From assembly GCA_025362535.1 (NCBI GenBank), contig JANYGE010000093.1, forward strand, positions 1 through 5,078: 5,078 nucleotides of DNA. Reading direction: 5' to 3'. Position numbers and translations under genes: made by a program. Every line of letters begins with the position of its first letter. Position 1 is the first letter of the stretch. The DNA comes from Hyphomicrobiales bacterium. GTDB taxonomy: Bacteria > Pseudomonadota > Alphaproteobacteria > Rhizobiales > Aestuariivirgaceae. Below, piece by piece: positions 1-4,082 of the stretch. Under the pieces are notes generated by a model. That model worked only from the letters and a program-made list of their open reading frames with translations. It did no database searches and had not been told where the DNA came from.

Positions 1-878
1 CTTTCCGCCTCGACATTCGCCGCAGCACTAAAGTCGATTTTACCGCCTCTTACACATTAAGCGAAACTGGCAGCGAAAACAGCCAAGTGCCGAGCAGCGC
101 CATCAGCCCGCGCCGCGATCATAATTTCACCACATCAGCCAAGCTCAGCCATGATTTTGGCGGGTTGGAAGCCAGTGTCAAAACCACTCTGTCGCGCAGC
201 CTTTATGACGATGTGGATTTGAGCGGTGGCGGCGTGGAAGACAATAAAGACCGCAATTACTATGCCCCCAGCATCGCTTTGCGCGCGGGCCTCACCGATA
301 ATGGTGCAGCCTTTAAGCCCTTTGTGGAACTCACCTATGCGCCGCGCTTTCATGATCAAACTTTTGATCGCAATGGCATTGCCCGCAACTCACAGGGCGT
401 GAGCTTTGCCGCTGGTGTGGCCCTTAATCGTGGACCGATCTGGGATGGCGAAGTGGCGCTCACTTATCTGGTGCGCGATTATGCCGATGCCAGCCTTGGC
501 ACCGCCCAAGGCCTAGGCGTTGCGGGCCGCATCAAGTGGTCACCTACTGAACTCACATCGGTTGAGGCCACATCAGGTTTCAGCATTGATGAAACATCTA
601 CGGCCGGAGTTTCTGCAAACCGCAGCTGGACCACCAGCCTCGATCTCACGCATGCATTGCGCCAGAATTTAGATGCTAAAGCCGGCCTTGGTTTCAGCGT
701 GCAAGATTCTGGCACCAGCATTGACCACAGCACCACGGCCAAACTCGGTCTCGATTGGAAACTCAATCCCAATATGACGGCAGGCGTGAACTATCAGGGG
801 CTCTGGTTTAATTCAGGCGCAGCATCAGGTGATTATAATGAGCAGCGCGTGATGACCAGCATTGTGTTGCAGCGTTAA
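1..878 (+). CDS. Outer membrane beta-barrel protein, C-terminal part (5' end outside window)
   Basis: The reading frame is open from the left edge (first full codon at base 3) to TAA at 876-878, giving 291 residues, so the start lies outside. A GTG at base 87 is in frame, but coding-like sequence continues upstream of it and it is not the real start. The protein alternates polar and hydrophobic residues in strands of about 10, separated by Asp/Asn/Gly-rich turns. It is rich in Thr, Ser, Gly and Asn and has no long hydrophobic helix, which is the pattern of an outer membrane barrel. The spacing and the end (last strand finishing in VLQR) resemble the alphaproteobacterial beta-barrel family PF10082 (BBP2_2), judged from memory. 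The cargo or role is unknown; a structural or porin-like role is only inferred. The signal peptide would be outside the window. The gene converges on the dehalogenase, and no terminator is visible after its stop. Confidence 0.72.
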   Translation, partial: FRLDIRRSTKVDFTASYTLSETGSENSQVPSSAISPRRDHNFTTSAKLSHDFGGLEASVKTTLSRSLYDDVDLSGGGVEDNKDRNYYAPSIALRAGLTDNGAAFKPFVELTYAPRFHDQTFDRNGIARNSQGVSFAAGVALNRGPIWDGEVALTYLVRDYADASLGTAQGLGVAGRIKWSPTELTSVEATSGFSIDETSTAGVSANRSWTTSLDLTHALRQNLDAKAGLGFSVQDSGTSIDHSTTAKLGLDWKLNPNMTAGVNYQGLWFNSGAASGDYNEQRVMTSIVLQR

Positions 879-1567
879 ACCAACTGCAAAAGCTTGCCCA
901 ATCCATCAATCACTGCAACAGGCTTGCCGGGGATGCGATCTGGCACGGTGGCAACCCGCGAAAGCTTCACCACCTGATAGCCAAATTGTGCGGCGGCTTG
1001 CGCATCCCAACTGTTGGCCGAGATAAAACAAATCGACGGCGCATCTTGAATTTGCAGGCGCTGCATGGCCAAACGATAGACCCTACGGCTGGGCTTATAA
1101 ATGCCCACTTCTTCCACCGACAGCACATGATCAAATAGTTTTTCTATTCCGGCATGGCGCACAATCGAATCCAACATTGATGGGCTGCCGTTCGACAAAA
1201 TTGCGCAGCGCTTGCCCTTGGCGCGAATGGCCTGCACAGTTGCAGCCACATCTTCAAACACATCAAGTTTCAGATAAAGCGTCATCAATTCATCGGCCAG
1301 ACCAGCCTCAGTGATGCCGTGAACTTCTAATGTGTGATCCAACGCATCGCGTGTCACCACCCAGAAATCAGCATGAACCCCCATGAGACTTCTGAGCCAA
1401 GTATATTCAAGCTGCTTCTGCCGCCACAGCTTTGCCACATCGACAGCCTTCTCGCCAATCGTGCTCGCCAGTTTTTCAACCGGAGAAGCCACATTGAACA
1501 ATGTGCCATAAGCATCAAACACACACGCTTGAATGCCTTCAAGTTTTTGAAAAAGATCGTCCGCCAT
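875..1567 (-). CDS. Haloacid dehalogenase, type II (L-2-haloacid dehalogenase, HAD superfamily)
   Basis: The 230-residue product is the usual length for this family, which hydrolyses L-2-haloacids to D-2-hydroxyacids in the cytoplasm (EC 3.8.1.2). Motif I is FDAYGTLF with nucleophile Asp18 and Thr22. The cap domain has WRQKQLEYTWLRSLMG with halide-site Arg49. Motif II is ILSNG (Ser125, Asn126), motif III has Lys158 and Tyr164, and motif IV is FISANSWDAQ with Ser183, Asn185, Trp187 and Asp188. These match the catalytic and halide-binding set known from Xanthobacter DhlB and Pseudomonas L-DEX, with Trp in place of the Phe that DhlB has in the halide cradle. This supports a true dehalogenase rather than a generic HAD phosphatase, but the substrate is unproven. 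The gene starts 14 bp after the ccdA stop without a clear Shine-Dalgarno, so translation in the ccdA transcript is likely. Its stop overlaps the stop of the convergent barrel gene. Confidence 0.93.
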   Translation of the reverse strand: MADDLFQKLEGIQACVFDAYGTLFNVASPVEKLASTIGEKAVDVAKLWRQKQLEYTWLRSLMGVHADFWVVTRDALDHTLEVHGITEAGLADELMTLYLKLDVFEDVAATVQAIRAKGKRCAILSNGSPSMLDSIVRHAGIEKLFDHVLSVEEVGIYKPSRRVYRLAMQRLQIQDAPSICFISANSWDAQAAAQFGYQVVKLSRVATVPDRIPGKPVAVIDGLGKLLQLV

Positions 1568-1581
1568 AGCGTGAATGATAA

Positions 1582-2325
1582 TCAGCCAATGACACCAAGG
1601 CTAGGGAAAGTTTCGAGTATCCAATAGGAAAATGTTTGCATGGATCCCGTAAGGAACATGATGCCAGTGAGCACCAAAGCAGCACCCATAATTTTTTCAA
1701 CCACACCAAGTTTTGATTTAAACCGCGCAAAGAAATGCAGAAACACATTCACGCTGGCAGCGGCAATGAGAAATGGAATACCAAGCCCGAGAGAATAAAC
1801 CGCAAGCAGCATGGCCCCTTTGGTGACACTTTCAGTATTCGCGGCAACCGAAAGAATGGCCGCCAAAACCGGCCCAATGCAGGGTGTCCAGCCAAAGGCA
1901 AAAGCCAGACCCACTGCATAGGCCCCGAATAATCCAAAGGGCTTGCTATCATGATGATAGCGCGCTTCGCGTGATAGAATTTGCAGCTTGAACAAACCGA
2001 TAAAATGCAGGCCCATAATGATAATCAGAATGCCCGCAAGCTGCGAGAGCAGCGGCAATTGCGCTCGAATGGCTTGCCCGAAATAGGAAGCCGTAGCGCC
2101 AAGCGCTACAAACACCGTGGTAAACCCCAGCACAAACATTAAAGCAGCAAGCAGCACATAACGATAGTTCTTGGCACGCTCATCTCCCTCAGCGGCCTTC
2201 AAATCATCCAGCGAAACCCCACTGATAAAAACCAGGTAGGGCGGCACCAAGGGCAATACGCAAGGGCTGAGAAAGCTGATCACGCCAGCAAGGGCGGCAG
2301 CCCCAATTGAAACATTAAGATCCAT
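1582..2325 (-). CDS. ccdA: Cytochrome c biogenesis protein CcdA (thiol-disulfide transporter, DsbD transmembrane-domain family)
   Basis: The 247-residue product is hydrophobic with about six membrane segments. CcdA proteins carry electrons from cytoplasmic thioredoxin across the inner membrane to periplasmic thiol proteins, for example those that keep apocytochrome c haem-binding cysteines reduced. The first segment contains FLSPCVLPLVPPY with Cys22, and the first segment of the second half contains FGWTPCIGPVLAAI with Cys149. These are the paired Pro-Cys motifs, one per inverted half, that define the family. A loop around residues 113-130 carries basic and His residues, and the length suits the compact CcdA form without periplasmic DsbD domains. 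No thioredoxin-like partner (CcmG/ResA) or cytochrome gene lies within the window, so the recipient is unknown. No good Shine-Dalgarno precedes the ATG. The dehalogenase follows 14 bp downstream on the same strand. Confidence 0.93.
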   Translation of the reverse strand: MDLNVSIGAAALAGVISFLSPCVLPLVPPYLVFISGVSLDDLKAAEGDERAKNYRYVLLAALMFVLGFTTVFVALGATASYFGQAIRAQLPLLSQLAGILIIIMGLHFIGLFKLQILSREARYHHDSKPFGLFGAYAVGLAFAFGWTPCIGPVLAAILSVAANTESVTKGAMLLAVYSLGLGIPFLIAAASVNVFLHFFARFKSKLGVVEKIMGAALVLTGIMFLTGSMQTFSYWILETFPSLGVIG

Positions 2326-2337
2326 GGTTTTGATGTG

Positions 2338-2365
2338 GCATTAAATCAGGGCCCGAGCAATGCAA
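2338..2365 (-). promoter_or_regulatory. Possible ccdA promoter, weak
   Basis: On the minus strand TTGCAT (2360-2365) and TAATGC (2338-2343) are 16 bp apart, a loose sigma-70-type match. A start site about 7 bp on would give a leader of only a few bases before the ccdA ATG, which would fit the missing Shine-Dalgarno. This is a pattern match only; ccdA could equally be read from the acyltransferase upstream. Confidence 0.22.
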
Positions 2366-2383
2366 CACTTGATCACAGTGTTG
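2363..2383. repeat. Inverted repeat, 7-bp arms, between ccdA and the acyltransferase gene
   Basis: CAACACT (2363-2369) and AGTGTTG (2377-2383) are perfect complements around a 7-base centre that contains most of a TGATCA palindrome. No T-tract follows on either strand, so it does not look like an intrinsic terminator. It overlaps the proposed ccdA -35 box, so it could be an operator, or it could be chance. Confidence 0.35.
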
Positions 2384-2403
2384 TTAGTGCGGACGAAGGC
2401 CAC

Positions 2404-3042
2404 TCACTCATACTTCTCCAAAAACGCCTCAATCTTCAATTCCCGCATATCACTCACCACCTCGGCCAACCTATCATGCGGCCAGTTCCACCAGGCCAAT
2501 GCGATAATGCGGCTTCGGATTTTTTTACCAAAGCGCCACTTGAGGCGCTTGGCTGGAACGCCTGCAACAATTGCAAAGGGTTCAACATGCTTGGTCACCA
2601 CAGCACCTGCGGCAATCACCGCACCATGGCCGATTTTCAGCCCGGGCAAAATAATGGCACCATGGCCAATCCACACATCATGACCGATCTCAACAATGGC
2701 TGACTTGCGCTCCTCCCGAAATTCTTTGTCGATCTTCGCATAGAGAAAATATTCATTCGGGCGATAGGTGATCTTGTGTTGTGAAATGCGCTCCATGGGA
2801 TGATTGAGCGCATTGATCCGCACATCAGAAGCGATGGCGCAGAACTTGCCGATATTTGCGTAAATAATTTCAGTGTGGCGTTCGATATAAGAATAGTCAC
2901 CCAGCACGGTTTCGGCCATCGACACCCGCTCAGCCACATCGGTAAATTGGCCAAGCTCACAATTGCGCAGCGTCGATGAAGAATGCACCCGAGGGCTGCC
3001 ATCGCGCGGCGCATTGGCGGAATGTCTTTTCTGGTCCATCAT
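2404..3042 (-). CDS. Left-handed beta-helix (hexapeptide) acetyltransferase, phosphonate-associated / xenobiotic acetyltransferase type
   Basis: The 212-residue product is predicted to transfer an acyl group from acyl-CoA, probably as a trimer in the cytoplasm. Imperfect hexapeptide repeats run over residues 19-78, then again over about 117-155 (VEIGHDVWIGHGAIILPG, then LKIGHGAVIAAGAVVTK, then FAIVAGVPAKRL). A loop holding NHPMERISQHKITYRP lies between, and His81 in NHP is at the position of the catalytic His of the xenobiotic/chloramphenicol (CatB-like) acetyltransferases. The GDYSYIE, IGKFCAIA and C-terminal AWWNWPHDRL blocks resemble the hexapeptide family described in phosphonate operons (TIGR03308), as recalled. 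The acceptor is unknown and no phn gene is visible. The start is well fixed: an in-frame TAG lies directly before ATG ATG, and residues 19 onward already belong to the helix; the second ATG would give 211 residues. No Shine-Dalgarno is evident. The rpmB terminator ends 11 bp before the start. Confidence 0.88.
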   Translation of the reverse strand: MMDQKRHSANAPRDGSPRVHSSSTLRNCELGQFTDVAERVSMAETVLGDYSYIERHTEIIYANIGKFCAIASDVRINALNHPMERISQHKITYRPNEYFLYAKIDKEFREERKSAIVEIGHDVWIGHGAIILPGLKIGHGAVIAAGAVVTKHVEPFAIVAGVPAKRLKWRFGKKIRSRIIALAWWNWPHDRLAEVVSDMRELKIEAFLEKYE

Positions 3043-3053
3043 CTAACCATAAC

Positions 3054-3084
3054 AAAAAAGCCGCTCAGAAACAGAGCGGCTTTT
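3054..3084 (-). terminator. Intrinsic terminator of rpmB
   Basis: GCCGCTC (3060-3066) and GAGCGGC (3074-3080) form a perfect GC-rich 7-bp stem with a 7-base loop, flanked by A6 (3054-3059) and T4 (3081-3084). Read on the minus strand the stem can be lengthened by A-T pairs and is followed by six Ts, a textbook Rho-independent terminator. It begins 18 bp after the rpmB stop. The four Ts on the plus side could also give some activity in the other direction. Confidence 0.9.
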
Positions 3085-3102
3085 GAAATTGATTTAGAAA
3101 AC

Positions 3103-3402
3103 TTAAGCAGCCTTAGGTGCAGCTTCAACTCTCTTGGTGATCGCAGCCTTGAGCTTGCGCAGGTTGATCGACAGATCATCCTTGCTGGCTTTCAGCAAGA
3201 ACGCATCCAAACCACCACGATGCTCAACTGATTTCAAAGCATGGGCTGTAATGCGCATGTTGTAAGAAAGGCCCATCGCCTCGCTCATCAAGCTCACTTG
3301 GCACAAGTTTGGCAAAAAGCGAGTTTTTGTTTTGTTGTTGGCATGGCTCACTTTGTTGCCCGCTTGCGGACCTTTGCCAGTTAATTCACAAACACGCGAC
3401 AT
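3103..3402 (-). CDS. rpmB: 50S ribosomal protein L28
   Basis: The 99-residue basic protein is a component of the large ribosomal subunit. The N-terminus [20 protein letters not shown], then [12 protein letters not shown], is the diagnostic L28 signature. The middle ([21 protein letters not shown]) and the Lys/Ala-rich tail ending KAA fit the alphaproteobacterial form, which is longer than the 78-residue E. coli protein. Only Cys5 and Cys34 are present and there is no CxxC pair, so this is a zinc-free type. The frame is open for another 52 codons upstream, but the chosen ATG (3400-3402) has a good GGAG six bases before it and matches the family start, and the upstream stretch crosses the promoter. 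A terminator follows 18 bp after the stop, so the main transcript is probably monocistronic. Confidence 0.97.
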   Translation of the reverse strand: MSRVCELTGKGPQAGNKVSHANNKTKTRFLPNLCQVSLMSEAMGLSYNMRITAHALKSVEHRGGLDAFLLKASKDDLSINLRKLKAAITKRVEAAPKAA

Positions 3403-3424
3403 CGTAATCTCCATACAAAAGAAC

Positions 3425-3449
3425 GAGCCGGAAAGTGGATTTCCAGCTC
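3425..3449 (-). promoter_or_regulatory. Hairpin in the rpmB leader
   Basis: On the minus strand GAGCTGGAAA (3440-3449) pairs with TTTCCGGCTC (3425-3434) over 10 bp, with one G-U wobble and a 5-base loop. It lies in the predicted 5' leader, about 22 bases before the rpmB ATG, and is followed by a mixed T-rich stretch (GTTCTTTTG) just before the GGAG site. It could act in autoregulation or attenuation, or only stabilise the mRNA. No named L28 leader motif is recognised. Confidence 0.5.
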
Positions 3450-3460
3450 TTGTTGGCGTC

Positions 3461-3489
3461 TCTATAGGGGGCCAAATTTCCAAGGTCAA
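3461..3489 (-). promoter_or_regulatory. Sigma-70-type promoter of rpmB
   Basis: On the minus strand TTGACC (3484-3489) and TATAGA (3461-3466) are separated by exactly 17 bp, five of six bases matching consensus in each box. Transcription would begin near 3454, giving a leader of about 52 bases with the hairpin and the GGAG ribosome binding site. Position, orientation and strength suit a ribosomal protein gene. Confidence 0.78.
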
Positions 3490-3641
3490 GTTAGAACAGC
3501 TTGTGCACTCACTCAAAATCGTCATTCCAGTTCTGGCACATGAGGTTAACGAGCGCACGTATTTTCACCGCCAATTCTGCGCAATGCAATTCGGCCTAGT
3601 GTTCGCTGCTGGTCAAACCACTACCTATGGCGTGAACAAAG
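3490..3641. other. Intergenic stretch upstream of the rpmB promoter, no feature seen
   Basis: No credible gene, strong promoter, RNA or repeat was found here. A plus-strand open frame that begins inside rpmB (3332-3658) crosses it but has no family resemblance and overlaps the rpmB promoter. It is the left part of the 680-bp gap between rpmB and the helicase; the rest of the gap is covered by the following entries. Confidence 0.6.
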
Positions 3642-3746
3642 GTGGAAAATCAGCCTAACAGCGATTCGGGCGCTGTATGTTCCATGGGAGAACACTTTGC
3701 TAATTTATTTAATAAAATTGAGGGCTTACTAGAAGAGTTTGATTAA
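3642..3746 (+). CDS. Possible 34-residue small ORF, unrecognised
   Basis: A frame opens with GTG at 3642, just after an in-frame TGA at 3633-3635, and ends with TAA at 3744-3746. It would encode 34 residues. The first half is polar (ENQPNSDSGAVCS) and the second (MGEHFANLFNKIEGLLEEFD) has the heptad-like spacing of an acidic amphipathic helix. An internal ATG at 3684 would give only the 20-residue helix. There is no convincing Shine-Dalgarno for either start and I recognise no family. It could be a small protein, a gene remnant or chance. Its end overlaps the pseudoknot-like structure at 3722-3767. Confidence 0.17.
   Translation: MENQPNSDSGAVCSMGEHFANLFNKIEGLLEEFD
3660..3672. repeat. 13-bp direct repeat, copy 1
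   Basis: AGCGATTCGGGCG occurs here and again at 3880-3892, exactly 220 bp apart. In both copies GTTCC follows after 6 unmatched bases (3679-3683 here). The copy contains a GANTC site (3663-3667) and sits in the stem-loop formed by 3658-3676. Confidence 0.7.
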
Positions 3747-3767
3747 CCATAAGCCCCCAATGGTTAA
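3722..3767. repeat. Interleaved inverted repeats, possible H-type pseudoknot
   Basis: TTAACCAT (3743-3750) and ATGGTTAA (3760-3767) are a perfect 8-bp stem around a 9-base loop. Six bases of that loop, AAGCCC (3751-3756), are complementary to GGGCTT (3722-3727) upstream. Both stems can form together with no base between them, a 15-base first loop and a 3-base last loop, which is tight for crossing six pairs. Otherwise the two stems are alternatives. Confidence 0.35.
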
Positions 3768-3779
3768 AGTTAGCGGTGC

Positions 3780-3950
3780 TTAAGTACCGCTCATTTCAAA
3801 GCCTGACGCGGCCTTGCCCAACCAGATTTTTGAAAATATGCACAAAGCCCAAGGAACAAAAACTGAATCTGGTCCTTGAAGCGATTCGGGCGTGGTTCGT
3901 TCCTGTTTGAATCTAAAGGTTAAGGGGATGGAGCAAAACGCTACACCCAA
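3780..3950 (-). CDS. Possible 56-residue ORF or gene remnant, unrecognised
   Basis: The minus-strand frame is open from 3956 to TAA at 3780-3782; the first usable start is TTG at 3948-3950 and there is no ATG before residue 53. The product would be 56 residues, including TTPESLQGPDSVFVPWALCI and IWLGKAASGFEMSGT. The composition looks protein-like, but several other frames across this stretch are also open. The upstream stop (TAA, 3957-3959) lies inside the palindromic element at 3956-4036, so the element may have cut an older, longer frame. The PESL-x-G part coincides with the second 13-bp repeat; copy 1 reads MEHTAPESLLG and a stop on the same strand. No family is recognised. Confidence 0.15.
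   Translation of the reverse strand: MGVAFCSIPLTFRFKQERTTPESLQGPDSVFVPWALCIFSKIWLGKAASGFEMSGT
3880..3892. repeat. 13-bp direct repeat, copy 2
   Basis: This is the second AGCGATTCGGGCG, followed after 6 bases by GTTCC at 3899-3903, with the same offset as copy 1. It contains GANTC at 3883-3887. Three further GANTC sites lie at 3865-3869, 3909-3913 and 3975-3979. Confidence 0.7.
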
Positions 3951-3955
3951 CCACC

Positions 3956-4036
3956 GTTATTTCCGCGAAGGCGGGAATCCAACTTTAAAACAGGGGAATT
4001 TGTAAATAGTTGGTTTCCAGCCTTCGCGGGAATGAC
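3956..4036. repeat. Palindromic intergenic element with 29-nt inverted arms (REP/MITE-like)
   Basis: The left arm 3956-3984 and the reverse complement of the right arm 4008-4036 agree at 25 of 29 positions, around a 23-base centre. Each arm holds a small inner inverted repeat around GCGAAGGC or its complement (CCGC-GAAG-GCGG in the left arm). The arm core ATTCCCGCGAAGGCGGGAAT is of the type found as dispersed extragenic repeats in many proteobacteria, from memory. No ORF lies inside and no target duplication was detected. The element ends 46 bp before the helicase ATG, so it is part of, or close to, the helicase leader. Confidence 0.82.
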
Positions 4037-4082
4037 GATCTATGGTTAGGTGGAATTAGAAAACGTGAGTCCTCTACCACCC

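Larger units (their letters stand above)
3658..3873. other. Cluster of inverted repeats, candidate structured RNA or regulatory DNA
   Basis: Six complementary pairs follow one another: ACAGCG 3658-3663 with 3671-3676; TGTTC 3678-3682 with 3690-3694; GGGCTTA 3722-3728 with 3750-3756; TTAACCAT 3743-3750 with 3760-3767; AGCGGT 3772-3777 with 3786-3791, extended by a G-U and a C-G pair around a TTAA loop; and ACCAGATT 3821-3828 with 3866-3873. The third and fourth interleave, as in an H-type pseudoknot. No T-tract terminator and no clear promoter is attached, so the strand of any RNA is undecided. None of tRNA, tmRNA, SRP RNA or RNase P RNA is recognised. Confidence 0.33.

Noticed and set aside
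1945..1961. Perfect inverted repeat GCTATCA-TGA-TGATAGC inside ccdA
   Set aside because: It is explained by the codons for Arg-Tyr-His-His-Asp-Ser in a cytoplasmic or loop segment; there is no sign of a regulatory role.
2531..2550. 7-bp hairpin AAGCGCC/GGCGCTT beside a run of seven T (A7 on the coding strand) in the acyltransferase gene
   Set aside because: It encodes the conserved Ala-Lys-Arg-Leu-Lys-Trp-Arg and Lys-Lys stretch; the frame continues normally, so neither a terminator nor a programmed frameshift is needed.
2335..2703. Two overlapping plus-strand open frames (2335-2703 and 2360-2683)
   Set aside because: They are opposite-strand shadows of the acyltransferase gene, with low-complexity, non-family translations.
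3535..3551. Sigma-54-like TGGCAC box
   Set aside because: The required GC of the -12 element is missing, since GTTAA stands where TTGC would be expected.
3403..3558. 52-codon N-terminal extension of rpmB
   Set aside because: The L28 signature starts at the ATG at 3400-3402 with a good GGAG site, and the extension crosses the promoter.
3332..3658. Plus-strand 108-codon open frame
   Set aside because: It starts inside rpmB on the opposite strand, runs through the rpmB promoter and leader hairpin, and resembles no family.
3678..3694. LexA-like site, TGTTC with GAACA 7 bp apart
   Set aside because: Alphaproteobacterial LexA boxes are direct repeats (GTTC N7 GTTC), whereas this is inverted and not at a recognisable SOS gene; it is kept only as part of the inverted-repeat cluster.
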